Below, in pieces: positions 12,169-25,200 of a stretch of DNA of 64,000 nucleotides (its first letter is position 1; each line of letters begins with the position of its first letter). Position numbers and translations under genes: made by a program. Source of the DNA: Undaria pinnatifida. Lineage: Eukaryota > Sar > Phaeophyceae > Laminariales > Alariaceae. Under the pieces are notes generated by a model, which was not told where the DNA came from, ran no database searches, and worked only from the letters and a program-made list of their open reading frames with translations. The stretch spans positions 6,583,599 through 6,647,598 of the forward strand of contig JABAKD010000030.1 in the NCBI GenBank assembly GCA_012845835.1, written 5' to 3'.

Positions 12169-13299
12169 TTGTAAGAAAGTACAAGTACCCGCATTGTTTG
12201 CGTGGAATGGTTTGTCGTGCCCTGCGTGTAGACAGACGAATGGTCGACAAGCCGCCGAGCGTGCCGCTCGTTGTGTGATCGGCATCGTGTAGCAGCTGCC
12301 CTTGCTGCGGTTGGTTTTGATGGAGAACCGGTTGGAAGAGGCTTGTGGTTGCAGTTGGCAGCGTTTGCGTGGAAGATTTTTGGGCCATTTTTTTTTTCTT
12401 TTGTTTGGTTGAGTGATTGTAGCATGGGACTTGTCTTGAGCAGACATGTGCCATGAACCCCAAGCTGCCTTGGGACAGACCTTGTAGGAAAGCTAAGGTG
12501 CTCTCTAATAAACTCAGTTGATGTATTCGCCCTGCGGCACGGATGCTAGATTGAAGCGCTAGTGACGGTATCTGACACTTGGGTAGAAACAGAGGAAGGC
12601 ATTTCGTGCCCGCAGAGTTCGGATTGGTTCATTTTTTTCGGTTGGAACTTTTTATAGGCAGGAAATCCCTGGTCGACACTTGTTGTCATCCGGGATCGTG
12701 ATGTCGCTTTTCGCTTGCTTGCGTCGCTATTATAGTGGTGGTAATGTATGAAAATGGCCGTCCGGCAGTACCTATTTTTGCTGAGGAGCTCTCTATGCTA
12801 GATAACTGTGTTAAAGAGCCACCTGGTACGAACCTTGTATTTCATTTAGTTTCAGGTGACATTTTTACTGTTGAAATAGCGTATTTTTTTTTCTGGTTTG
12901 TTCAGATGTAGGAGGGTGCTGAAAGCTCGTGACGGTGTTTGGTTGACACAGCGCATGAAGTGGTTTTTAAGCGGTGCATTAGTGGAGATTCTGCGTGCGA
13001 TTTGGAGCGATATACCCTGCGGGCGATTTTGTGTTTCTTGGTTTAGATTTGTAACGTAAAACAACAGTGTATCATGGACAGGCGCAAGTGGCAATTTGTT
13101 TTCAGCGGCAATGCTGACGGGGCAGACCACCCGCCTCCCCACATATTGGTGGATGCTATACTTTTTGTCAATAATGGTACGAGTACCAGGTGTATTCGTC
13201 GTTTTCTATTACAGTATTCTGTTATTATTCTACTATTGTAGAGCGTATGACCGGCTCCACAGGCGTCCCCTGTGGAGTAGTAGGTGGATCTTGCCCCTA
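12169..13299. other. Intergenic, nothing recognised
   Basis: 3' flank of the ankyrin gene. A possible polyadenylation hexamer AATAAA occurs near 12507. No supported exon is visible on either strand. Confidence 0.45.
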
Positions 13300-13309
13300 C
13301 TAAAGCCAA

Positions 13310-13550
13310 TAATGCGGGTTCGAGTCCTCCCGAGTGCATACTCGTGCGCGTAGGAACTTTTTCCTGCGAAAAAACTGACGAGCGGAAGGCGCGAGAGCGT
13401 GAGTTAGCAAAAAAATGATGACAATCGACGAGCTTGAAAACAGCTGAACAGTGGGAGTGCTGAGCCCTATGCGCGATAAAAATGAAGGCATGTACCGGAG
13501 GGGAGAAAAAAAGACATATGTGACCCCGGCTTGTCCAGAAGGTCGCTGAG
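13310..13550 (+). repeat. tRNA-derived SINE, copy A (5' end diverged)
   Basis: Shares the body of the SINE family described at 35739: GGGTTCGAGTCCTCC (B box), GAGTGCATACTCGT, GCGCGAGAGCGTGAGTTAGCA, CAGTGGGAGTGCTGA, CCCTATGCGCGATAAAAAT and GGCTTGTCCAGAAG. The A-box end upstream of 13310 is replaced by unrelated or strongly diverged sequence. Confidence 0.75.
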
Positions 13551-13819
13551 AGAGCTCTTACGAGTTGAGCTGGAGACTAAAAGTGGTGTAAAAAATATAA
13601 AAAAAATACTCGTACATGTTTTTTAGTGCGATTTGTATCGATCGGCACATTTTATAAAAATATTTTCAAGGACGTCAGCCGTGAGTCGAATTTCGATTTT
13701 AATACTCATCTTTGCAAGCTGCGTTGTTGGTACTTGTAACATACTTTATGTGGATGAGTTTTTTCTTAATGGGAGGGGTCCTATTCTTTTGTTTTATATA
13801 CGTATTTCGTTTCCGTCCA

Positions 13820-14060
13820 CAGCTGTCAGATTTTGTCCCCTTCAGAAACGGGTTTCATAGTTTCCGCGCACAGACTGCCTAACATCACCCTGTTGACCCT
13901 GATAGCTACACTGTAGTTGCAAGGGGAGAGTCGCCGACCTATATCCTTAATGAGGACACACAACCCGTAATACGCGCGATCGGAGTATCACACAGCTTGC
14001 AAAGATGAGCTTCGACAAAATATTCGATCTCACAGCTGGGGTGTATTTTAATTTTTATAC
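13820..14060 (+). repeat. ~240-bp dispersed repeat, copy 1
   Basis: Runs from CAGCTGTCAGATTTTGTCCC to GGTGTATTTTAATTTTTATA. Diagnostic internal words are TAGTTTCCGCGCACAGACT, CATCACCCTGTTGACCCTGA, GTCGCCGACCTATATCCTTA and CAGCTTGCAAAGATGAG. Other copies lie at 18602, 25904, 44973 and 51664. No coding potential. Confidence 0.85.
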
Positions 14061-14383
14061 TATAGAGCTATATCGTAGTCTAGATTATGTTTTGTTTTTC
14101 TCCACTAGAATGGTTGGCGTTGGTATTTTTACTTCAGGTGGGGAATTTTGAGCTAGATCTAACATCATACCTATTTTATAAATTTATTACTGTAGTTTCC
14201 ACTATAGACTACTGCTCTATCATGTGTATGGTAGGTGGTTTATTTAGTTTCTTCTCCGCTTTGTTATCGGGAGGAGTATAAAATACAGAGTATTACTGAG
14301 TACTAGTTATCTAATACTCCGGGTATGTTAATATTAATACGGCATTCGAGAATAAAAATCGGCTACACCCACCCTAGAAAAAA

Positions 14384-14460
14384 AAAAGTCTGTGGGACTC
14401 AAACCCACGGTTCAAAATTGATACGCTGTCACTCTAACTTTTTATAAAGTCGTAGCATAG
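14384..14460 (-). ncRNA. tRNA-like sequence or pseudogene with Pol III terminator
   Basis: On minus the sequence ends in a perfect T-arm-like hairpin, GTGGG-TTTGAGT-CCCAC, followed by AGAC and a run of at least eight T, a typical Pol III terminator. An A-box-like word (AGTTAGAGTGACAG) lies 5' of it. The spacing is too short for a normal 72-nt cloverleaf and I could not fold a full tRNA, so it is more likely a decayed tRNA or SINE head than a working tRNA gene. Confidence 0.3.
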
Positions 14461-14827
14461 GCACAGTATTATGGTGGTAACACGAAACGGCCCAAAAATT
14501 GTGGGGTGTTGTATAGTCCGCTGCAGAGGCCAACTGCGGTTTTGCAGGTTATAACGCGCAAGCTCGGCGTGCTCTCTGTATATGTGAAGAAGGAAGTCTG
14601 GGTTCCCCATATGCTGATGGGTCCTTTGACAAGCGCTCGCGTGGCCAACGAGGATGATACCCTGTGCTTGAGTTGGCTAATTAAAACAATCTAATTTTGT
14701 CTGTACTGCGACGTTGAGTTGCCGCGCGTAACGGCGGTGTGAAGTCAACGCTGCTGCGTTGGGCTTCGGCTCGCATTATGTCATGTTAGGCACCTCTCAG
14801 GGTCTTGATTATGCTGTCGCGCCTCCA

Positions 14828-15079
14828 TTACGCGATGAAAACCTCGCCCGGTTGTTTGTGTACCTGTAGTCTAGAAGAAGCGACAGCACTCACTGCCTCT
14901 TCGGTGAGGCTTGACGGATGAATAATCTCTTGAAGCCGGGGGTTGCCTCGGCCGAAGCTTCCGCCGCCTACCAGGCCATCAAGTAGGCGTCGGCCGCCGT
15001 CGTGCATCACTACGATGACCGCCACCTCCACAAGCGAGAGGCTCGAAACGCAGCGATCACGGCATTTTTTTGGCGTCAC
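14828..15079 (-). CDS. Candidate small coding exon, unrecognised
   Basis: An 83-codon open frame in a locally GC-rich island inside AT-rich DNA. It starts at ATG, and its middle (SLVEVAVIVVMHDGGRRLLDG, then QEIIHPSSLTEEAVSAVASS) has normal-looking protein composition. No family is recognised and no partner exons were found. It could be a single exon of a minus-strand gene between the ankyrin and EXO1 genes, or chance. Confidence 0.2.
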   Translation of the reverse strand: MTPKKCRDRCVSSLSLVEVAVIVVMHDGGRRLLDGLVGGGSFGRGNPRLQEIIHPSSLTEEAVSAVASSRLQVHKQPGEVFIA

Positions 15080-16252
15080 ACAGAAGCACGATGGGTCGCC
15101 GCACTGCTATTTGGTCATTGGTTCAACGGGCCGTGACTACCCCCCCCCCCCGACGACCCGCCGTTTGCTCCTTGGGTCCCAAAAATCTTAAAAGAGTGCC
15201 GGGCGGAAACCGCTCATCGTTTCAGCGGGCTCGACGAAATTGCTGACTGCCTGTCTTGAGGATTGCATCCAATGTACGTTATTAACAATAGGCAAGGGCC
15301 GGGTTGGGCTGGGGGGAGGAACTCACTCTGTGACCCCGGGTTAGCATACCCAATGGGTGTTGGCTTGAACGTTTTGTTATCCGGAAGACGGGTAAAATCT
15401 ACAAAACATACATTGAATGTGAATATATGAATGTATATCAATACAAAGCGCGAGTAAATCTTGTTTTTGTGGGACGGCGCGGGCAGTTAGTTTGAGCTGT
15501 CTTCGGCCCATTGTCTTGTTTTTGCCGGAAGTTTCAGCCCTCTGTGTGCAATAAACAAGATCCGCCAAGAAGGGGGGGCACTTTCCGACGGGAGGTTACC
15601 CTTTGCATATTATCGGTCATCAACCGCATGGCTTTTTCACTATACACATCAACTGGTCTAATTCTACCTGCCGTCTCATTAGGTCGTTTTGACTCACAAG
15701 CTGATCTGACGCTGCTGTATCAGTCCGTGTGCATACGTATACTTACGTCGTCTACATGCTGACCTGCGGGATAGCACACGACATACTCAAGTCTAATTCC
15801 AAGTATTTGTCTCCAAAAGTGGGTGCGGTTCGTGTGCGTTTATGGGATTGTCCTTTTGCGATCAACCCAGATATCCGCAAGTGGTATGGTGCGTGTGTCA
15901 TTACTGGGTACCACGTATACCTGTGCACGCGCGATATGGCAGACGAGCCCGCTGGGTGAGCTACCGCCAGCTACCCGCCGGTACTTTTCCGGATTGGATT
16001 TGGATTTGTTGAAAATCTGGAAGTTTTCAAATTTGAATCTTTGCACACGCAGTAGGGGATAGGGGACAATACACACCTCCCAGCAGGCCAATGGGATGCC
16101 ACCATTTTTGAATTTTGGTGCGCCTTTTGGGCAGAAGTCAACGTACCACCACAGGAGCATTTTACGCGACACGACGACCCAGAACTATAGGGGGTACCCT
16201 TGTGACCTCCTGGGACTCTGCTGCACATAACCGCTTCCTTGCATATCTCAGC
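15080..16252. other. Intergenic / EXO1 upstream region
   Basis: No exon recognised. A C-run lies at about 15140-15150. The last 100 bp before the EXO1 start contain no obvious TATA box. Confidence 0.4.
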
Positions 16253-19200
16253 ATGGGGATCACTGGGCTTCTTCCACTGCTGAAGCCCGTGACGAAGGAT
16301 ATGCACATAAGAGACCTGAAGGGTTTGGTGAGTTCGATCCGATCAATATTCATCAATGCAGCATTGCTTCAGCAGCAACAGCACTACCCACGCTCGAGTA
16401 CCTTTGCTTGCGAACGCTCCACCGCGTTCAACTACAGCACCCAGCGAGCCCTGTGCTCCTTTGCTCGAATTATTTTTTCATCGTTGCCTCTGATTCGCTC
16501 CTCTGCTTCGTTGGCCGTCCCAGACCGTCGGTGTCGATACGTATTGTTGGCTGCACAAGGGGATCTACAGCTGCAGCGCTGAGCTCTGCCAGGGCATCCC
16601 CACGGACAAGTTCATCAAGTACTGCGTCGAGAGGTGAGTCACTCTGCTGGAAGGACTTGACTTGACTTGCCAGCATCTACTGCTGCTTGCTTGGTGATGA
16701 ATCGAGCTGAGAGACGAGAACGGCGTCGCCGTGCCTCACGGCGGTGGAAGGAACGAAACGATTTACGTGCAGAGGTACGTTTTGAGAATTGATGTGATTT
16801 CTCACGCATCAGCCACATAGTCTGTAGTCTAATGATGTGATTTCTCACACATCAGCCACATAGTCTTTGGTCTAATAATCTAGTCTACCTCGATACCCCA
16901 CTACAGTCAGTACAAAGCACGCAGGTAATGTTCAAATTGTGTCAAGCTGTTGCTGTTGTATCAGCATGTGGACGATGAGCGAGGAGTGTGTCTTCCGACA
17001 GCAGAGCAGTACCGAGTACGAGTATTTGGGTACCAGGTGCTATCGGCTATCAAGTGCTCTATTCCAGACACCGGTACTGCTGCTGTTGTTGTGTGCAGTA
17101 TCCCAGGTGCGACGTACGCTGCCGTAAGAGCTTCAAATGTAGACAACGTGCAAACAGCAGTTGTTAATATTTGCTCTACCAGGTATTGTATACTTCGAAT
17201 TAGTAACCCTGACGCCACGTAGCCCTTCTGTCGTATGTTCGGAAAACGCCTACACCGACAGCCGATCAATCGCCGAACACCGAACACCGGACACCGAATA
17301 CCTGGCACACTCTCTACCTGGCCCCCACATGCCAGTGCGTGGCACATGCCTACTTGAACCATGAGCCGCACTTGCTATTTAAAATATAGACTAATGAAAA
17401 TCGATACCAGGTACTCGTACTATGTCTGGTGATGATAGTCTATATGCACCACACCTATTACGACGACTGACGACTCGTCTGCTGACCTTCAGGGGCAAGA
17501 CCTAAACCGACCTCTGACATGCAGCTATGAAAACCTCGATCGCCCGCTCGCCGCTCGCGCAGGGTGCACCTCCTCTTGAGCCACGGGGTGAAGCCGTACC
17601 TAGTGTTCGACGGTGGCTACCTACCAGCGAAGGGCGGGAAGGAGGAGGAGCGACGGGTCAAGCGAGAGGCCAATCTGCAGCGAGGCATGCAGCTGCTGAG
17701 GGAGGGAAACGCCTCGGGGGCGCTCCAGTTCTTCTCCAAAGCAGCCGACGTCACCCCGCTTATGGCCCACAACCTCATTCAGGTACATGCGAGTACTACG
17801 TGGTACGATATACGAGTACTGACACTGTACCCGGTACATCGTAGGTTCTCTAGAGCTTTCGTGTAAGTCTATGCGAACCACCGGGGAGATTTTGTAGCAG
17901 TATTACGCAACACACAGCTAAGGGCTATTAATAGTACCATCCGCGGTGTTGCGGTACTATCTACCGTTATGTTAATGCTGCTTGTTGTTTGTGATTGGTT
18001 ACTGAAATCAAACATGCGCTTGGCCGGTTTAAATTGCGGTAGACATGCACAACAATACACCCGCCCGAGAGAAGGAGCGGACGAATAATTTACAGACCCT
18101 CTCTCGAGAGCTACCGTACATTGCACCTTGGTATTCATTCATTTCCAACTTTTAATTTTTTTCCTAGTCTAACTCCGAGTGTTTTGTCCCCATGTCGGGA
18201 CTGCGGTGCTAAAACGCTCAAGCAGTTATCGCCAACAGCGTGCCAGGTAGTTGGCTCGACGTCGGCCGGCGGCTGTTGCAACTGCTGTACCCTGACATGC
18301 ACCTAGCGACTGCCGGGGGGGGCGGGGCTGCAGGGGCAAGTAACTGAACTGCGTTGGAGGACACACTAGAAGCATGGTTATCGCCGAGTTTCGTGCGCAT
18401 GGCGGAAACATTCCAGAAAATCCTAATAAAAAGAATAATCCCAGAAAAATACTGTCGCTGGATCGCTCGCATACGAGGTTCTAATCATATTCGCCGCCGT
18501 GATAAGATTATAAAAACCGCACGGAAAGGCGGTCAGAGGGCCGCAGAGATCGGCGACGCAAAATTCGGCTAAGGACTTTGGTAAGTATATTTATAATGTA
18601 AATAACATCACCCTGTTGACCCTGGTACAAGCTAGGGTCTAAGGGGAGTCGCCGGCCTATACCCTTAATGAGAACATACACCCGGTAATACGCGTGACCG
18701 GAGTAATACACAGCTTGCAAAGATGAGTTTCGACGAAATCTTTGATTTCACAGCTGGAGTGTATTTTATTTTCTTGTAATAATGTAGCGCCGAACGCACT
18801 TGCGGCGAAACGAAGGTGTGCACCTTCGCGGACACACCCGTATTACACTGTACCATTGCTCGAAGCATTACGTTGTTCTTCCTGCACACCCACCTGCACG
18901 CACATGCTGTACGCACAGCATGGTGGATGTTTAAAGCGGACAACTTTACATTCCCCCGAGCTTCCGCCCTTATTTCTTGTTTATAGCTTCATCGGGGCTG
19001 CGTGTCGTGTACTCCGTAGAAAAAAATATCAATATGGTTTGATGTAGAGATTCAAAATACGAAATCGACCGCGCGATGCATGACGAAAATATTATCAAGA
19101 CCTTGAGATTTCCTTCGAGAATCCCCCTCCCCCCGTATATATATACCATGACACACCTGCGCTTGGAAGGAAGACAAGGCATCCATCCAAGCAACCGAAA

Positions 19201-22200
19201 CCCCACCACCGTATGACTTGTGTTACTGGATGGTACGATGGGGGTTTAACATTTTGGGCAAAAGGTATCTGGCCGACGGGGCTCAAGTGAAGAACTACGC
19301 AATGCGATTGAGACCCCGCTTGTGTTTTTCTTTTTACAGTATTACCAGGTATTCGTTACCAGGTATACGAACGAGCTGGGGCATAGCATCAATATTGTCA
19401 AAGTCAGTTTTTGTGTCAAGTATTCTCTATTGTGTAAAGTACTTCATCAGGTGAGGAACCGCAGAACACAAATGGTGAACCTCTACCGTGGCGTTCGTCT
19501 TATGCACGAACCACCCCCCTTCCTGCGACGATGTTACGTGATGTATCATGTTTCCCGATCATGTTGCATTATGTGACGTTGTTGCTTGCCCACCGCAGGT
19601 GATCAAGCGAATACCCGGCGCTCGCTACGTCGTCGCGCCCTACGAGGCGGACGCGCAGCTGGGCTTCCTGGCGCGGAACGGGCACGTGGACGCGGTGATC
19701 ACGGAAGATTCGGACATTATTCTCTTCGGATGCACCAGGGTGGTCTTCAAGCTCGACCGCGACGGGACGGGGCAGGAGGTCGACCTAAGAGAGGTCTTCT
19801 CTCGAAGGTGTGGTTTGGGCGAGGGGGGCGGGGAGGGGTGGCATGGTTTGCTGCGTGGGGAGGGTGATGAGATGGTGTGATGGTTGAGCAGGGTGATGGG
19901 TTGGTGTCATGGGTGGGGGGGTTGAGGGGTGATGGGTGTGATGGGCAATGGCGATGGGCGTGATTTACTGCTCGAAGAGTGCAACGGTTAGTCCTGGTTT
20001 CCATATTTGCTCATCAGGGTTGTGCTCGCGTGATACTAAGGGATTTGCCCACAAATCGTCCTCGCGGTTGTAAAGGCTATACTTGTATTTAGTACCGGTA
20101 TACCGTAAGCCAACCTGACGTGGAGGACCCTATCTACATACTCGTACGCACAAAGTTTTTTGTTAACCCATTGCGCAACGGCATCGAAAGGTTGGCGAAA
20201 AACTAGTTGATATTTAACTCTGATCAAGCTTCCAGTCGTAAATGGGCCGAACAAGCTTCTGTTGCGACAAAACAACGCCCGCCATGACTTAGTTTTGATC
20301 GCTTGCGAATTGCGCCTAAAAGACCAGCACTACTGTTTAGCCTCCCGGCTGAAACTTCTGGAAACAAACGTAGACCTACAATTGAGATGCTGCCTGATGC
20401 TACGGCTATCATTCGCTCGAACCCGAATTCGCTGCACCGCGGTTGTGCATTGCGTCACCCTTGACGTTTTTTCTGAAAGCCTCTGTAGTCCTGTCAGTGT
20501 TCGCAAGACCGCCCTCTTGTCTTATACGCGTGAGCTAACTCGACTAAAGCGGGTTAATACGAAATACGGCAAGTTGTTTTTTTGCAAACTCTCCATGTCT
20601 CATCCCCGTTTTTTATTTATTTTATTTGCCGTTCGTCAACGTGCAGTGCATAATCCCAATTTGAAGAATGAATACGGCTCCTGTCCCGTTTCGGCGGCAC
20701 GTAGCGCGAAAGCTAACAACAATATTTCTCTTTTCGTTATGTTTGTTGGCGTTCTCGCTGGACAGGAACGACGAGCTGGACATGCGTGGCAAGAACGAAG
20801 ATGACCTGATGATGCTTTGCGCTCTCTCCGGCTGCGACTACCTCCCGTCGGTGCACGGGGTGGGTCTCAAGAAGGCGCACCGGCTCGTGTCACGGCATAA
20901 AGAGGTGCGTACCTTACCATACCATGTACTTTGGTATACATACGATACCGTGCCATACCGTACCATAGCGTACATCTTACCATACCTTACCGCAAAATAC
21001 CATACCGTGTCACACCTTACCGTACCGTGTCATACCAAACATTACCATGTCATACCGTACCATACCACGTCATACCATAACATGCCGCACCGTACCGTAC
21101 CATACCATGCTGTACCATACCATACCATACCGTGGCGTAGTTTAAGCGTACGCGCCTCGCCCATTTATCAGGATGACTGTGCAGCTGCTGTGTTGTGGAG
21201 TGTGGAGTATGATCGTAGGAGGCGGTGTGTTGGACGGGATTGCGTCCACCGCACCTGGTTTTCCGCGAGCGTTTCTTCTTAACAGTCCACACTGGCTAAC
21301 AACGCGAAACGACATTTTTACCACTGCGAAAATGATACCACACTAATTCCACGTAGTTTTCCCCCAAAACGATGGCTGAGAGACACTGCGTGCCTTGCAA
21401 GTGAGGACGTGGAGGAAACGCTGCTGCAGAGCCCTTCCTCAATTTTGTTTCAGCAAATTACCAGTTAGCATTCTAGTACTGTGAGCAAAGCTGAACCCTC
21501 AGAAACCGGAAAATCACTGTTGTCTTACGGTTGCGCTTGAGTATATCAAGCCGGCGAGGGCTGTATAGACCTTTGATCGAGCTTCGCACACAATGGTAAA
21601 AATGTAGTTAAGTTTGATGTATAAACCTTGACCCCGACCGCGTGTGAAATTTATGGGGATGAAGATGTGATGAAGAGTCAGTGTGAATCGTCAACCCTCG
21701 TCGAAACGGGGCCAAATCGCATACACTACTGAAGCCGGCCGCTCTCGGTATCTTGACACCACTTAGCTTACTGGTCGCTCGAGAGAGCGTGTATGCAAAC
21801 TTGACCCCCCCCCCTCCCTCCCAAACATGGTGCGTTTGCTTCTCCCGCGAAGTTGCCTAAAATCTTGAGGGCGGTGAAGTTCGAGTCTGCTGGAGCTTTT
21901 CCTCGCGGTTACGAAGCCGACTTCCACCGTGCACTGCTCACCTTCCGCCATCAGGTTGGACTGCCTCAGCGCTTTGCTGTGTGTGTAGCTCGTTTGGCCG
22001 TATTCGCTGTAAATGACGTTTTGTTCATTTTTTTTGCGACACACCCTTTATATTTATAGTTTATGCTTTGTTTAAGTTTTTGCCTTTTTTTTCTTCGCTA
22101 CGGGCACCCTTGTACGTATCATATGTTATAGGTACTGTTTTGAACGCGTGTCACGCACACGTTGCAGCAGCTACACAGGCTGCACCCCGCACGGAGGCAG

Positions 22201-25200
22201 ACCTTACTGGGCCGGTACGCTGAGCACATGCCCGCCCAAAAGAAGGACCCAAATCTCGCCCAAAGGATACGAATACCTCGTTCGCCCCTTGTCTTCGCCC
22301 AGGCCGTGGTAGCGCGCATATCGGCGCGTCCAACGTCCGGCGTAACCTCACCGTCGATCTCGAACCGTTCTTTCTTTTGCCGTATCCTTTTCCGTTTTTG
22401 CTCTATCCCTTCTTGTTTTTCACGCGATTTTTTCCGTTTTTTTGTGGTTCATCCTTTCCGTTTTTTGCGGGAGTATCTCCCGTTCTGTGTTCAATCCTTT
22501 CCGTTTTCGTGGTAGTTTTCCTGTTTTTGTCTGATCCATCTTTCCACGCTCTTGTTGCATGCCGTCAAATGGTATCTGGTTCGTTTTTGTTCTTGTCAGC
22601 GAGCTTTTGACCCCGTGTCGCGCACGGTGGTCCACATGACGCCGCTTCCGGAGGTCCTGCCAAGCGCGATAGCGACGGCGTCCGGCGATGATGGGGGCGG
22701 GCCGCGCGGAGACGATCAACTGCTCGACTTTCTGGGTGAGTTCACCCGCGCGTTTGGCCGCTCGCATCTTGTCCGCCGCCGCTGCTATTATCGGGTCGAC
22801 GCTGATGCTGTATATTTCCTATTAATAGTTGTGATACCAAAGTACTGGTGTTTAAACTGGTTCGTTTCGCGAGCGGTGCTTGCATCTTTTGATCTGTTTG
22901 TAGGGGTTTTGTATGCTGATTAGTATATATATGAATAATGATGACAGGGAGTGCATTGCGGAAACGGAACCCTCACTTTTTTCACGCTGGAGTTGCGTTT
23001 CAAGTAAATGCTGCTGTTCATCAACTTTGTCTTCACGCAATGTGCGCTTCTGAGCTGCCCACCTACGGACCGCAGGTCTGTACTATTAATAGCATATTCT
23101 ATGGTTGGGCCCTACCGAGGTTGGAGGGAAAAAAAGTAAATTTGTAAATAGTACAGATAACCGTGGGCACCCGGACAAAGGCGCCTTACGCTAAAGAACT
23201 GGTTACAGCCAGACGAGGCTCACAAGATGGCGATGATGGCCAAAGCCAGACTTTAGTATGTTGAACTGGACCCCCCCCCCCCCCGAGTGCATTGGTGTCA
23301 ACGGGTTGCTATCTTCGTGCATCGCACTTCCGCTCTACTCCCCGAATCATGCCATCTCTGCATGAAGGTCTCCGCTCCGTTTGCGATCCTTATGCGCCGT
23401 CTACCGGCCTCCTGTGCTGCTTCTCGCCGTCCTCCGATTTTGATGCCGAACTCCTGCAAAGCGCTCTTTAGACACCCCATGCACTCCTCCCGTCGCACGG
23501 TGAAGCTCTTGCCCCCGACAAACTGCCGCTCCAAACATCCCCCTCTGCGGCAGGCGCTCCTCTACCGTGCGTGCAATGAATCCCGCGAACAACATGCTCC
23601 GTCGGCGCACCGTGGTCTCGTTGTTCTCGGAACCTACCTTGACTAGCGTGTCGACGTAGGATAGGGTGGGACCGTCGCACTTTCTTTTCCGCCATCCGAT
23701 GCGTCGACAGGTGGTGGGCCTGCCGCAGCGCGTCGTAGAGAGCCTTGCACGGGCTCCACGTGATGCTCCCGCACAGCAGTCTCGACCGCCTTGGCTCTTA
23801 GCATCCACAAGTTGAATGTCGACCACCTCGGCTTTCAGCATCCTCACCTTGAGCCGTAAGCGCGCGCCCGAGGGGTCATATAGTTCCAAGCTATACCTTC
23901 GGAAACATGATCAGGCGCTCTGCACACGCGGCGCGATGACGCCACCTGAGGTCGCCGTCTGCGCTGATAGCTCCGCCCACGTGCACAAACCAGATCGTTT
24001 GTTTGTGCGCCTGGCCGACCAAAGTGAAATCAGTGAACGGCACCCCCCCGCGCGCCCGCCTTTCGTTTGCAGGCTCATGGTCTCCGTCTCGGGCATGCTG
24101 AGACTGTAGCAGCTCGAACGCCGCGCACGCAGATACGGCATGGTCACCGCCATCGTCCTCTGCGGTCCTCCTGGTGAACGCCAAACAAAACACCGGCGTC
24201 TCGTCCGCGTACAACGTTCCCCACGACGTATAGCACGCGTTTTTTTTATGATGCGTAGCGTCGTAGCTTTTATGCTGCTGTACGAGTAAACGTAGTATTC
24301 CAACAGCCCAGTGTATGTATATTTCATAATACCAGGCACCAAATAGGGTTTGCGCAGGGAGTATTTTGTTTTCGCGTCGAGGGGGAGAGGGAGAGACGGC
24401 CAAGGTGAAGAATGAGTGGTGTCGCCGGGGCTGTGGGGAGGAGCACGGCTGTGTCTTGAAAAAAACAAGTTTCGCCCTCCCTGAAAAGTGTCTGTCGCGG
24501 GAAACCTGCCATGTGCGACGCCCCCATATCTTGGGTCCTTCGGCGCAGATGTCTAGACGGTGTTTTCGCAGGTACACCGTTGTCGCGATTCCGTGGATAG
24601 CCTCGCCTCTCGCTTGAATGTTGGAACTGTTCTTGTTTACCATCGCTGAAAAACGGAAGGCGCGCGGCGTGTACTATTGGGACACAACCTGGCTCAAGGC
24701 ATCGCCTATTGCCTCGTTTTGCTTTCGCGCGTCGAATTTTCCCCCCCTCGCCCCCATCGAACATCCCTTCCAACCTTCAGGCCCTCCAATAGCTCAAGAG
24801 CGTGGGTGCGCCATCGCAGACGGGGAGATGGATCCTATCACCGGCCAGGCGTTCGCGGAGATTTCGCCCAACGGAAAAAAGGACACCTCCGAAGGTGAGG
24901 AACATCCAGGCGTTTTTTCTTCGTTTATTTGCTTATTTTCCTCCGCGGCAAATTTGGCGAAAAGCTGTCCAGTAACGCTGTGAGTTGGCTGATTATACTG
25001 GTAGTACTAATGGAAAGTCGGCGACTAGCTATTAGATGGCTTGTTATCATAGTACGTTGCATTAATTGCGTTCGGTGGTTTCTGGAGTTATGTGTCTGTG
25101 CGCGTGACTGGCGCGCTCGTTGCTCAACGCGTTGTTCTTGTGGATAAATATTACCTGGTAAGTCAGTCAGTTAGGTGGCTTTCACGCCACCACGCACCTA

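Noticed and set aside
24366-24643. Extension of the LINE RT frame upstream of YADE
   Set aside because: The frame stays open, but I could not see RT fingers or palm motifs there; left outside the called remnant.
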